64,000 nucleotides of DNA from Spirodela intermedia (taxonomy: Eukaryota; Streptophyta; Magnoliopsida; Alismatales; Araceae), in the NCBI GenBank assembly GCA_902729315.2, contig LR746269.1, forward strand, positions 4,929,501 through 4,993,500. The letters run 5' to 3'. The stretch's first letter is position 1, and each line of letters begins with the position of its first letter. A program made the translations under genes and the position numbers. Positions 47,435 to 60,760 of the stretch are shown piece by piece. The notes under the pieces were generated by a model. It did no database searches, was not told the DNA's origin, and was given only the letters and a program-made list of their open reading frames with translations.

Positions 47435-47776
47435 ATGAATGAAAGAATTAGAGATATCAATTTAGATGAAAAAATTCTAGATTGGGTAAGAGCTAATTTG
47501 AAAATTATATGGCTTGATCACATTTTATGGTCTATTAATAGAAAGTATTTATTAATGAATGAGAGCCTTACAAAAGATAGAAATGAGGAAATATTCTTTT
47601 CAAAATGGAAATATTATTTTTGGGAAAATTTTGTTAATTTTCATTTTTTTTTGGCTGAAAGTATGTCAAGGTATATATATGAAGTATATAAATTTATGCT
47701 AAATCTGAAAAAGAATATCATGAAACTTACCTTGGGATACAAATATATTTTGATGGCCATAGATCATCTTATATGA
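47435..47776 (+). CDS. Second ORF of unknown function in the element body
   Basis: The frame encodes 113 residues with many aromatic and basic residues (WKYYFWENFVNFHFF). It ends just before the conserved Athila/Tat junction at 47788. It has no recognisable RT, integrase or envelope motif. It may be decayed coding sequence from the 3' part of pol or an env-like region. Confidence 0.3.
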   Translation: MNERIRDINLDEKILDWVRANLKIIWLDHILWSINRKYLLMNESLTKDRNEEIFFSKWKYYFWENFVNFHFFLAESMSRYIYEVYKFMLNLKKNIMKLTLGYKYILMAIDHLI

Positions 47777-47787
47777 TCTAAGAACTG

Positions 47788-48135
47788 TCCAGCTGAAGAC
47801 ATTAAATTCAGCGCTGCATGGGAGTTAACCCATGATTTTTATTTCATTCTATTTGATTTTTTTTAAGCTTTGTTTTTCTTAGAATTTCACAATACTTATT
47901 TCTGTATTTGTTTTTTCGAAAAAGTGCAGGAGGAAGAGTGTAAGATGAAGTGGAAAATTAAAAACGAGGTTGAGGTGATGTCTTTCTGAGCTTTATCATT
48001 TATGACAATATTTTTAATGCTTAACTTTGCACATATGCATGCTTCACTTGAAAATTATATTTTCTGCATATTCTGTTTCGATTTTTCTATGTCATTGAGG
48101 ACAATGTCATTTTTAAGTTGGGGGCTGAAGTATTA
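47788..48135 (+). other. Conserved non-coding block typical of Athila/Tat elements
   Basis: GTCCAGCTGAAGACATTAAA with GCGCTGCATGGGAGTTAACCC (47788-47833), and CATTGAGGACAATGTCATTTT before AAGTTGGGGGCTGAAG (about 48094), match short blocks that recur downstream of the coding region in many plant Athila/Tat elements. They support the class assignment even though pol is absent. Confidence 0.65.
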
Positions 48136-48283
48136 ATTATTAATTTATAATGTAGGACGATTAAGAACATGTGTTTGCATTTTATTCAACTTAGAACAAC
48201 AACTAAAAAAAATAAAAATAAAATAAAATTCAGAAAAACTACAACATCTATTTTCTGGTTTTCTGTCAAGAACAATAGACTGT

Positions 48284-49916
48284 TGATAAGTCTTCATTAT
48301 CGTGAGTTAATAGTTAGTAAATAATATAGTTTTAGCTTTAACTCATGATAAATAGACTTATATTTGTGTTAAAGTGTGAAAAGTGGTTTTCAGTTGATTA
48401 ACATGAATTTTTGGGTAATTATGTAATTTTATATGAATTTATATGATTTTTACAGTCTTACTTTTGAGATAAATAAAGAAAAAGAAATAAAAATAAAAAT
48501 ATTGCAAAATGGGGGGACCCGTCGGCCAGCCGGGCCCGCAAGCGGGTCGGAAGCGCAGTCGGGGAGGAGCCGCGAGTAGGGGCTCGAGCGGTTTGGACTG
48601 ATAGGGCACGTGTGCGCCACTCCCCTTCCACGTCACTGGTGGCCAGCCGGCTGTGGGGCAAGGAATGGTCATACACGCGCGAGAAAGGGACTTGCTTATA
48701 GATCTAACATTACTATATATTCGCCTGAAAATTCGGTGCACAACCGATGTGGGACTAAACCCGCGTCACCTTCCCCAGAAGGGGCGGGCAACCGACGTGG
48801 GTTCAAAACGTCCTAGAGCTAAAATTCATATTTTTTATTTGATTATCGCGACTTTCCTGCAGATCGCCGGTGAAGGATTAAGCAACCAGAATCGCTGGAT
48901 CATCGGCGAAAATCTCGTCAACACGATTCGCGGAGCATTGTTACTAAAATTGCTGAACGATTCGCGATAAAAGGATCGCAAATCCATTGAGTAAAGCATC
49001 TCCGATTGATCGACGAACAAGCCATCGTCAAGAAGAGGACGATCTACCGAGAGACGAGTCGCCACCTCCTGAGAGCATACCAGATGCGATGAAGAGCCTC
49101 CTCTTGCTGTGCGGACCTGAGGATGAAGCTCCCTAACACGCGCCCCACCTCCATCCAGCTCCTCTCCGTCGGGTGACAGCCGTCGGAGAGCCACAAAGTT
49201 GCCATTTTTCTGCTCCATTGGGTGACAGCCGCCGGAGACAATTCGACGACCCATTTCATTGATCTCTAGACTTCGCAAGGAGATCTAGAGATTGCCCACA
49301 TCGTCCTTGTCCAAGGAGAGCCTTCGAGGTTGTGGACACTACACGACTATCCTCTCAAACGCTCAGGATTCTGGTGCATCGCCGACGCATCGTCGCCGCG
49401 ACATCAGAACTCTGTTTTCCTGCTTTCAACTTACTTTACACTTCATTTAGTGATAATTTATGTGATTTTAATTTACCAAGATAACTTCATTTCATTACGA
49501 TTTTTTCGGCTTTTACAGATCTTAATTTGATCAATTAAATCATCTGTAATCGCTTACGTAAGAATCGTCGGGCGGAACTCTATATTCGCTTGATTCGCGT
49601 TCGCCGGGCGCTGACGTCATCCTGACGTTTGCACCCTTATTTCCCTTTTTCGTGAATTTTAAATATATTTCTTTTTTATTTAATAGTATAAAATTCATAG
49701 AAAATAGTATTTTTTGAGGAAAATTCTGAATAATTACCAAATATTATATTACATCCCTGTGATCGACTTGAAAAATTACTGCTATTTTTGGAAGTTTTAT
49801 TAAATTAGAATTGATATATTTGTTCAGAAATACTTCTAAATATCCAAAAATTCGTATTTTCTAGTTTTATAAATTTAAATTTACGTGATTTACTATACAA
49901 CGACTGAGTCACGTCA
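48284..49916 (+). mobile_element. Solo LTR (1633 bp) of the same gypsy family inserted in the element body
   Basis: A full-length LTR runs from TGATAAGTCTTCATTATCG to GACTGAGTCACGTCA. No polypurine tract lies directly before it and no primer site after it. The flanks ACTGT (48279-48283) and ATTGT (49917-49921) fit a 5-bp target duplication with one change. I therefore read it as a solo LTR and not as the 3' LTR of the 43462 element. It carries the longest version of the antisense frame (49278-48835, 147 codons). Confidence 0.7.
48835..49278 (-). other. Conserved antisense ORF in the gypsy LTR (copy in the body solo LTR)
   Basis: The 147-codon frame is homologous to those at 44453-44103 and 52196-52555. 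It extends at the C-terminus through RFWLLNPSPAICRKVAIIK. The function is unknown. Confidence 0.35.
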
Positions 49917-49921
49917 ATTGT

Positions 49922-51291
<1,370 letters not shown>

Positions 51292-51531
51292 TGATAAGTC
51301 TTCATTATCATGAGTTAATAATTAATAAATAATATATCTTTAGCTTTAACTCATGATAAATAGACTTATATTTGTGTTAAAGTGAAAAAAGTTGTTTTCA
51401 GTTGATTAACATGAATTTTTGAGTAATTATGTGATTTTATATGAATTTATATGATTTTTACAGTCTTACTTTTGAGATAAATGAAGAAAAAGAAATAAAA
51501 ATAAAAATATAACAAAATGGGGGGGACCCGC

Positions 51532-53162
51532 TGATGTGACTCAGTCGTTGTATAGTAAATCACGTAAATTTAAAATTTATAAAACTAGAAAATATGATTT
51601 TTTGGATATTTAGAAGTATTTCTGAACAAATATATCAATTATAATTCAATAAAACTTCCAAAAATAGCGATAATTTTCTAGGTCGATCACAGGGATGTAA
51701 TATAATATCTGGTAATTATTCAGAATTTTCTTCAAAGAATACTATTTTCTATGAATTTTATACTAGGAAATGAAAAGGAAATATATTTAAAATTCATGAA
51801 AAAGGGAAATAAGGGTGCAGACGTCAGGATTACGTCAGCCCCCGACGAATGCGAATCGGGTGGAAACAGAGTTCCACCCGACGATTCTTACGTAAGCAAT
51901 TACAGACGATTTAATTGATCAAATTAAGATTTGTAAAAGCCAGAAGAATCGTAATGAAATGGAGTATATCTTGGTAAATTTAAAATCAACAAATTATCAC
52001 TAAAAGAAGCGGAAATTAAGTTGAAAGCAAGAAAACAGAGTTCTGGCGTCGCGGCGGCGATGCGTCGATGATGCACTGGAATCCTGAGTGTTCGAGAGGA
52101 TCGTCGTGTAGTGTCCACAGCCTTGAAGGCTCTCCTTGGACAAAGATGATATGGGCAATCTCTAGATCTCCTTTTGAAGTCTAGAGATCAATGAAATGGG
52201 TCATCGAATCGTCTCTGGCGGCTGTCACCCAGCAGAGCGGAAAAATGGTGACTTTGCGGCTCTCCGACGGCTGTCACCTGACGGAGAGGAGCTAGATGGA
52301 GGTGGGGCGCGTGTTAGGGAGCTTCATCCTCAGGTCCGCGTAGCAAGAGGAGGCTCTTCATCGCATCTGGTACACTCTCAGGAGGTGGCGACTCGTCTCC
52401 CGGCGGATCGTCCTCTTCCCGATGATGGCTTATTCGTTGATCAATCAGAGATGATTTACTCGATGGATTCGCGATCCTTTTATCGCAAATCGTTCAGCAA
52501 TTTTAATAACAATGCTCCGCGAATCGCGTTGATGAGATTTTCATCGATGATCTAGTGATTTTGGTTGCTTAATCCTTCATCAGCGATTTGCAGGAAAGTC
52601 GCGATAATCATATAAAAATATGAATTTTGGCTCTGGGAGGATTCGAACCCGCGCCGGTTGCCCCGCCCCTTCTGGGAAGGTGGGGTTTAGTCCCACATCG
52701 GTTGTGCGCTGAATTTTTGGACGAATATATAGTAATGTTAGATCTATAAGTAAGTCCCTTTCTCACACATGTACGACCACTCCTTGCCCCACAGCTAGCT
52801 GGCCACTGGTGACGTGGATGGGGAGTGGCGCACACGTGCCCTATCGGTCCAAGCCGCTCGAGCCCCTACTCGCGGCTCCTCCCCGACTACGCTTCCGACC
52901 CGCTTGTGGGCCCGGCTGGCCGGCGGGTCCCTCCCATTTTACAATATTTTTATTTTTATTTCTTTTTCTTCATTTATCTCAAAAGTAAGACTGTAAAAAT
53001 CATATAAATTCGTATAAAATCACATAATTACCTCAAAATTCACGTTAATCAACTGAAAACCACTTTTCACACTTTAACACAAATATAAGTCTATTTATCA
53101 TGAGTTAAGGCTAAAACTATATTATTTACTAATTATTAACTCATGATAATGAAGACTTATCA
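51532..53162 (-). mobile_element. Solo LTR (1631 bp), minus strand, nested in the 3' LTR
   Basis: The solo LTR begins TGATGTGACTCAGTCG and ends AAGACTTATCA on the plus strand, so it is inverted relative to its host LTR. A perfect duplication, CCCGC, lies at 51527-51531 and 53163-53167. It encodes the conserved LTR-antisense frame on the window's plus strand at 52196-52555 (119 codons). Confidence 0.9.
52196..52555 (+). other. Conserved antisense ORF in the gypsy LTR (copy in the inverted solo LTR)
   Basis: The 119-codon frame is open from MGHRIVSGGCHPAERKNGDF to RIALMRFSSMI. It is the same frame as in the other two LTRs. In the LTR at 56619-58286 the frame is shifted and broken. Confidence 0.35.
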
Positions 53163-54569
53163 CCCGCCAGCCAACCGAGCCCACAAGTGGGTCGAAAGCG
53201 CAATCGGGGAGTAGTCGCGAGCAGGGGCTCGAGTGGCTTGAATCAATAAGGGGCACGTGTGCGTCACTCCTCTTTTACATCACCAGTGGCTAGCCGGCTA
53301 TGGGGCAAGGAGTGGTCATACACGCGCGAGAAAGGGACTTGATTAGAAATGTAATATTACTATATATTCGTCAGAAACTTCGGCGCACAACCGATGTGGG
53401 ACTAAACCCGTGTCACCTTCCCCAGAAAGGGCGAGCAACCGGCGTGGATTCAAATCCTCCCGGAGCCAAAACTCATATTTTTTATTTGATTATTGCAACT
53501 TTCTTGCAGATCGCTGGTGAAGGATTAAGCAACTAGAATCGCTGGATCATCGGCGAAAATCTCGTCAACACGATTCGCGGAGCATTGTTACTAAAATTGC
53601 TGAACGATTCGCGATAAAAGGATCACGAATCCATCAAGTAAAGCATCTTTGATTGATCGACGAACAAGCCGTCGTCGGGAAGAGGACAATCCGCCGGGAG
53701 ACGAGTCGCCACCTCTTGAGAGCGTACTAGATGCAATGAAGAGCCTCCTCTTGCTACACAGACCTGAGGATGAAGCTCCCTAACACGCACCCCACCTCCA
53801 TCCAGCTCCTCTCTGTCAGGTGATAGCTGTCAGAGAGCTGCAAAGTTGCCGTTTTTCCGCTCCGCCGAGTGACAGCCACCGGAGACGATTCGACGACCTA
53901 TTTCATTGATCTCTAGACTTCACAAGGAGATCTAGAGATGCCCATATCGTCCTTGTCCAAGGAGAGCCTTCAAGGCCATGGACACTGCACGACGATCCTC
54001 TCGAACGCTCAGGATTCCGGTACATTGCTGACGCATCGCCGCCGCGACGCCGGAACTCTATTTTCCTACTTTCCACTTAATTTTTACTTTATTTAGTGAT
54101 AATTTATTGATTTTAAATTTACCAACCAATACTTCACTCAATTACGATTCTTCTGGCTTTTATAAATCTTAATTTGATCAATTAAATTGTCTGTAATTGC
54201 TTAAGTAAGAATCGTCGGGCAAAACTCTATTTTCGTCTGATTCGTATTCGTCGGGCGCTGATGTCATCCTGATGTCCACACCCTTATTTCCCTTTTTTGT
54301 GAATTTTAAATATATTTCCTTTCCATGTTTTAGTATAAAATTCATAGAAAATAGTATTCTTTGAGAAAAATTCTGAATAATTACCAGATATTATATTACA
54401 TCCTTGTGATCGACCTGAAAAATTACCGCTATTTTTTAAATTTATATTGAATTATAATTGATATATTTGCTCAGAAATACTTCTAAATATCTAAAAGTTC
54501 GTATTTTCTAGTTTTATAAATTTTAAATTTGCGTGATTTACTATACAACGACTGAGTCACGTTAATATT

Positions 54570-56144
54570 CATCTTGGCCACCGATGCCAAGGTCTCACTG
54601 TAGTTAATTTTGAGTTTTTGGGTGTATCTTTGATGACTAATCATGTCTTATACCTTTCCATCGGTGCATTGGGGTTATATATAATGATAAATACCCATTA
54701 CCACCTACAATCCTTTTATATTTAAGGAGTTTAACTAATTTCTATGTATCATTCTTAATTAATGACTCATTTCTACCTCCATAACCTTTCGACTCTAAAT
54801 TGTTCAAGGCATTAGAAAGTGTAGTTAGGATGAGAATATATCCTAAATGTTTCAAGAAATAAAGAGTGTGCAATAGATAATTGAAGCAAAGATAATAATT
54901 ATGCAAATAATTTATTTTATTATTATTAATATCATGACAAATTAACAAGCATATCGAGTTTTCTTGTTGTTTTGATGGAGGATCTGATTTAGACTCATGA
55001 ATTAGAGCTCTCCTTGGATTTGTGCATGAGTTTTGTTCTCTCTTCCTTTTACTATAGGTCTATACAAACCTTCTTTTTAAATTCTACTTTCTTGACTCCA
55101 CCTCATCAAAAGGAAATAAATAGCTTCCTTGAGATGTGGTCTGATCACTCCCCTTTTCTAGAGGTGGAGAATCCTTAGAATTAAGTTCTGATTTGTATTT
55201 TAAGAATTTTCATCTTCATTGAAGGTGACATCTTGAGTAATGTAAAATTTTTAATTTTTAAGGTCATTATTTATAACCCTTTTGTGTTACTAAATATACT
55301 AAGAGTATGCATTAAAGTGCTCTTTGATCAAGTTTTTTGCCATATAAATATATGTACAAAACACACAAAAACACTGTGTGGAAAGTTAGTTTTGAGTTTT
55401 GCTCTATAAATGTGAGATTTTATGGCCTCTATTAGATAGGTAGTCGTAAGTAAAGCCTCCCCTCATAAATGATTTAGGATATTCCCTTGAATAAAAAGAG
55501 TCTTGGTCACTTCTAATAAGTGTTGGTCCTTTTCTACAATTTTATTTTGTTCTAAAATGTTTACACAATACATCTCATGAACTATTCTATTTGTTTGAAA
55601 GAATCGGACTAAATCTTTGTTAATATAGTCCTTGGCAATATTAAATCTAAAATATTTAATAGTAATGTTGAATTGTTGTTTCACTATTTGAAAGAAAACA
55701 TTTAATTTTTTCATTACTTCTAATTTGTGACTCATCAAGTCCACTCATGTTATCGGATTTAATCATCTATGAAAATAATGGATCAATGATATTCATAAGT
55801 AGTGAATATTTATGTTGGTACCATCACATTACTATGAATGAGATCAAAAGGTCAAGACATTTTGAGTTAGAAGAAAGATAAATTGATCTTCTATACTTAG
55901 TTAATTGACATGTCTCACAAATAAAATTATTGTCATCAAGTTCATTACATAAATTCAGATACAAATTCCTAAGAGTCATAATAGATGGGTGTCTTAGGCA
56001 TCAGTGAATCAAAGACAATTGGTCCTTTGACATGTGACTCTTCTTAGATTTCACTTTTTGGGTCACCTCTATTACTTGAGTTATTCATGGGTGTTCTTTT
56101 TTCATTCCTCTAATTCTTCCTATATAATATTAGTTTTCTCTTTC
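54570..56144 (-). mobile_element. Ty1/copia pol remnant: integrase to start of RT, minus strand
   Basis: In minus-strand order, a GAG-pre-integrase block (CETCQLTKYRRS, about 55920) is followed by an integrase core (55744-55463; FFQIVKQQFNITIKY, IVHEMYCVNILEQNKIVEK, HLLEVTKTLF) and, near 54640, a WVFIIIYN and ERYK block that begins RT. The RT continues at 43456 on the far side of the gypsy insertion, where LHQLDVNN follows in the expected order. Stops and frameshifts are frequent. Confidence 0.8.
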
Positions 56145-56149
56145 TTTAG

Positions 56150-58712
56150 TGTTGACATGAGAGGGAAAAATCTTAGAATTCATATAACCTCAAGATAGAA
56201 TACATGATTGTTACATAGAAAAGAGGAGTGAGGAGAGATGAGAGATGAGAGAGAGAGATAGATAATAGACCATAGTGGGTTGAGAGTTTGATACCACTAT
56301 CGAATAACTCCCCCTTAGGTTGAAGCATATAAGTTAAACATACTCAAGTTGGTACACGTAACATTATAAAAGATGCCTGCCATACTCTTTGTGAAGATGT
56401 TCATAAGCTGATGAGATGATGCCACATGAGGAAACGGGCAAACTCTTGCTGCCAAGGCCAGACAGTGGCAGTGCCTGCGATGGCAATGGTGAGGGTTGGG
56501 GCGTGATGACAAGAGCGTGATGGTGAGGGCGTGACGGCAGCAGTGACGCCCTCGGCACCTGAGAGTGATGGCACCTACAATGGGCTGATAGCGAGGGCGC
56601 AATGGCGAGGAGGGGCCTTGACGTGACTTAGTCGTTGTATATTAAATAACACAAATATAACATTTATAAAACTAGAAAATATGAATTTTCAGATATTTAG
56701 AAGTATTTCTAAATAAATTTATCAATTATAATTCCATAAAAATTCAAAAAAATAGCAGTAATTTTCCAAGTCGATCACAGGGATGTAATATAATATTTGG
56801 TAATTATTCAGAATTTTCTTCAAAGAATACTATTTTCTATGAATTTTATACTAAGAAATGAAAAGGAAATATATTTTAAATTCATGAAAAAAAGGAAATA
56901 TATTTTAAATTCATGAAAAAAAAGGAAATAAGGGTGCGGATGTTAGGATGACATCAGCGCCCGGCGAACGTGAATCGGGCAGAAATAGAGTTCCGCCTGA
57001 CGATTTTTACGTAAGCGATTACAGACGATTTAATTAATCAAATTAAGATATGTAAAAGCCAAAAGAATCGTAATAGAACAAAGTATATTTTGGTAAATTA
57101 AAATCATGAAAAGTATCACTAAATGAAGCGTAAAGTAAGTTAAAAGCAGGAAAACAGAGTTCCGACGTCGCGACGGCGATGCGTCGGCGATGCACCGGAA
57201 TTCTGAGTGTTCGGGAGGATCGTCGTGCAGTGTCCATGGCCTCGAAGGCTCTCCTTGGACAAAGACGATGTGGGCAATCTCTAGATCTTCTCGTGAAGTC
57301 TAGAGATTAATGAAATGGGTCATCGAGTCGTCTCCGGCAGCTGTCACCCGGCAGAGCGGAAAAACGGCGACTTTGCGGCTCTCCGGTGGCTGTCACCCGA
57401 CGGAAAGGAGCTGGATGGAGGTGGGGCGCGTGTCAGGGAGCTTCATCCTTAGGTTCGCGCAGCAAGAGGAGGCTCTTCATCGCATCTGGTACACTCTCAG
57501 GAGGTGGCGACTCGTCTTCTGGCGGATCGTCCTCTTCTCGACAACAGCTTGTTCGTCGATCAATCGGAGATGGTTTACTTGATGGATTCGTGATCCTTTT
57601 ATCGCGAATCGTTCAGCAATTTTAGTAGCAATGCTCCGCGAATCGCGTTGACGAGATTTTCGCCAATGATCCAGCGATTCTCATTGCTTAATCCTTCACC
57701 GACGATCTGCAGGAAAGTCACGATAATCAGATAAAAATATATGAATTTTGACTCTGGGAGGATTTGAACCTGCGCCGGTTGTCCGCCCCTTCTGAGGAAG
57801 GTGTGACGCGGGTTTAGTCCCACATCGGTTGTGCGCCTATTTTTCGGACGAATATATACTAATGTTAGCTTTCTAAACAAAGTTCCTTCTCTCGCGTGTA
57901 CGACCACTCCTTGCCCCATAGCCGGCTGGCCACCGGTGACTTGGAAGGGGAGTGGCGCACACGTGCCCCTATCAGTCCAAGCCGCTTGAGCCCCTGCTCG
58001 CGGCTACTCCCCGACTGAGCTTCCGACCCGCTTGCGGGCCCGGCTGGCCGGCGGGTCCCCCCCTTATTTTATCTTATTTTTATTTCTTTTTCTTCATTTA
58101 TCTCAAAAGCAAGATTGTAAAAATCATATAAATTCATGTAAAATCACATAATTACCTAAAAATTCACATTAATCAACTGAAAACCACTTTTCACACTTTA
58201 ACACAAATATAAGTCTATTTATCATGAGTTAAGGCTAAAACTATATTATTTACTAATTATTAACTCATGATAATGAAGACTTATCATGCCTTAATGGCAA
58301 CGGTGATAGTGGAGACACCAAAAAAGAGGAGGAGAGCAACGACATTGGTGAGGGGTGATGGCGGGGAGGAGGGTGGCGCCGAAAGGAGAAGGAGAGAGAT
58401 GATAGAGACGACAATGTCGGAAGAGGGAAGAGTGGCACCACTAAAGAGCTGATCGAGGAGGGAAGAGGCTAGCGAGGAGGAGAGTGGCATGCTGAAGACG
58501 GGTGGCGCACCAGAGAGGGGGAGGAAGACGAGGGATACCTAGGGCTCTGATACCATATTGACACGAGAGGAGAAAATCCTAGAATCTATGCAGCATTAAG
58601 ATAGAATACATGACTCTTATATAGGAGAGAGGAGAGAGGAGAGAGGAGAGATGATAGAGAGAGATAAATAATGGGCCTTAGTGGGCCAGAAATCTGATAC
58701 CATTATCAAACA
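56150..58712 (-). mobile_element. Small non-autonomous copia derivative with 157-bp LTRs
   Basis: The LTRs at 56150-56306 and 58556-58712 share CATGAGAG/CACGAGAG, TAGAATACATGA and the GAGAGAGATA runs. A TTTAG duplication flanks the element (56145-56149 and 58713-58717). On the minus strand, TGGTATCAGAGCCC abuts the right LTR as primer site, and a purine tract (AAGGGGGAGT) abuts the left LTR. Without the nested solo LTR the internal region is only about 575 bp. It includes a GC-rich, frame-poor part and the extreme C-terminus of copia pol (HQLMNIFTKSMAGIF, 56398-56315). The whole element is about 890 bp, an internally deleted derivative near TRIM size. Confidence 0.85.
56619..58286 (-). mobile_element. 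Solo LTR (1668 bp) of the gypsy family inside the small copia derivative
   Basis: The solo LTR runs from TGACGTGACTTAGTCG to GAAGACTTATCA. The flanks GGCCT (56614-56618) and TGCCT (58287-58291) match at 4 of 5 positions. It is longer than its relatives because a stretch with GGAAATATATTTTAAATTC is duplicated at 56860-56930. Confidence 0.85.
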
Positions 58713-59439
58713 TTTAGTAAGTCCAATCCTTCAATATGTGTCCTTGTCATATAAAACATATCCATTGAGAGTAATCAAAAGGTCATGAATTAGGGAGCAT
58801 CTAAGTTTACTTAGTGAGATCAAGTTGGTCAACAACAAGAGGACATGAAGTACTAGATAGATTCTTCATATTTTTGAATATGAATGAATCCTATATCAAC
58901 TAAGGGTATAAGTTTACTCTTGGATGTTAGGATTTGTCTACCCTTAAAGGAAGTTTAATATAATTGAAAAAACATTTTGTGTGGAGTTATGTGATTATTT
59001 GCTCCTAAATCTAAGATCTATATATCTTTACCTTTATTTGTATGACATGGAGAATGGAAACTTAATGAGAGTGAAGTGTTGGATATGGAAAAAAATTACT
59101 GAGGAGATTGCTGATGATGCAATTGAACTTAAATTCAGAAGTTGTCACACCTTCTTGATCTCTTCCTTGAGTCTCTCAATTTTCTCATCTTTGGAAACAT
59201 TTTGTGTTGGTTGAAGGATGGGAGTCAAGTTCACCTCCCCTTGAGAGGAACTAATGGTGTTGTTTTTATGTACATTCTTTCATTGAGTGGGAGAGGGTGA
59301 TACACTCATGTACCCTTATTTCTACTATAGTAATTGTCTTAAGCATATCTTATTTTATGACAATATGTGTACACCAAGTTTACCTTAGGGTCAATTCTCT
59401 ACTTTTGGTTTTAATCCTATTTATCTTTGTTAGAGTTTG
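58713..59439 (-). mobile_element. Ty1/copia gag C-terminus and protease remnant, minus strand
   Basis: In minus-strand order there is a degraded zinc knuckle (VYTYCHKIRYA, about 59370), a coiled stretch KDEKIERLKEEIKKV (about 59190-59150) and protease-region blocks (HVLLLTNLISLSKLR and NGYVLYDKDTY, about 58850-58760). These precede the integrase at 56144 once the small element is removed. The frame is broken in many places. Confidence 0.65.
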
Positions 59440-59444
59440 AAGAG

Positions 59445-60563
59445 TGACTTGACTTAATCATTGTATAATAAATCACATAAATTTAAAATTAGTGACACTT
59501 GAAAATATTAATATTTAAAATTTAAAAGTACTTTAACACATAAATTAATTATAATATGATAAATTATTTCAAAAATAGTAAAATATTTTAAAGTTGATCA
59601 TGAAGATGTAAGATAACATTAGATAAAATTTCAAAATTGTTCACAAAAAATATGATTTTTGTTAACTGACACTTGAAGAAATAGAATTAGGTGACTTTTG
59701 GATCTCCAACAACTATCACCTAGTGAAATGAGTTGAATGAAGGTTAGGTGCATCTCAAGTAGTTTCTTCTTCAAGTCCGTGTAGTAATAGGAGGTTCATA
59801 TTGTATTTGATACATTCTAATGAGGCAATGACTCATTTCTTAGCAAATCATTCTCTTCTCGATAATTGTTAAATTCATCGATCAATTGGAGATGATTTTC
59901 TCAAGGAATCTATAGTTTTTGTATTTGAAATCCTTGGTCAATTGTTAACAATGATCCATGAATAATGTTAACAAAGTTTTCATAAAATTTGACTCTAGTG
60001 GGTTTAGAAACTTCACTAGTTGTCACTTGTATGAGAGAGAGTCATATAAGTATATGATTATTCTTATCAAATGATGTCATAAGGATATATATTTTTTATC
60101 ATATAGGGGTATTTTTGGTATAGCAATATCAAAAAGGAGTGAAGGTGCTCAGTGGTATGGTATAATCCCATATCAATTATTTTAGAAAATATAAAATGAA
60201 TATATGTCGATAGATGCTTTTACCTTTAAGTTCTCACTCCCATAAATAAAATGGTCAATACTACCTGGGGAGAGGGCTAGGCCAAGTGATCCACCCCCAC
60301 AGACACACGTGTGTACGACCACTCCTTGCCCCACACTTGACTGGCCCCCATTGATGTAGGCTCGACTACATGTAGGGTCCCCCCCCTTTTTTTAAATTTA
60401 TCTTAAAAGCATGATTATAAAAAAGATTAAAATTCACATAAAATCACATAATTTATCAAAATAAATTAAAAAGTTGTTTTCTCAATTTAATAGAAATATA
60501 ATTCTATTTATCATGATTTATGTCCTAAGATATATTATTAATTTATGTAATTAAGACTTATTA
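59445..60563 (-). mobile_element. Old, internally deleted solo LTR of the gypsy family
   Basis: The solo LTR begins TGACTTGACTTAATC and ends AAGACTTATTA on the plus strand. A perfect AAGAG duplication lies at 59440-59444 and 60564-60568. It is about 1.12 kb instead of 1.63 kb and far more diverged from the other copies. The block around 60295-60375 (CGACCACTCCTTGCCCCACA) is still clear. Confidence 0.8.
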
Positions 60564-60568
60564 AAGAG

Positions 60569-60760
60569 CTTGTCTCACTCTTCTATTCCCAACTATGACT
60601 AAAATTGGTGAACAATTTAATTGTGTTCTTTACTACTAATGTTGGGTTATCAAATTATTGATTTTCACCCAAGATTGTCAACTTGGTTTGTTCTCACATA
60701 ATTATTGTCACTATATCCTCAAAATTAGGATTTTTTTTCTTAGTTTAGTAGTTGTTAAAG
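60569..60760 (-). mobile_element. Remnant of copia gag beyond the old solo LTR
   Basis: This short AT-rich stretch continues the minus-strand gag side of the copia element after the LTR insertion, as shown by the perfect target duplication. Coding similarity is weak, and the right boundary is not visible. Confidence 0.4.

Larger units (their letters stand above)
51292..54564 (+). repeat. 3' LTR of the gypsy element, split by an inverted solo LTR
   Basis: The two parts, 51292-51531 and 53168-54564, together restore an LTR of about 1640 bp. The break falls in the GGGGGGGACCCGC stretch. The right end is GTTA in place of GTCA. The outer target duplication ATATT follows at once. Confidence 0.88.

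Noticed and set aside
48284-49916. Reading this LTR as the 3' LTR of the 43462 element
   Set aside because: There is no polypurine tract before it, its right flank does not match the ATATT duplication, and the 51292-54564 LTR fulfils both conditions.
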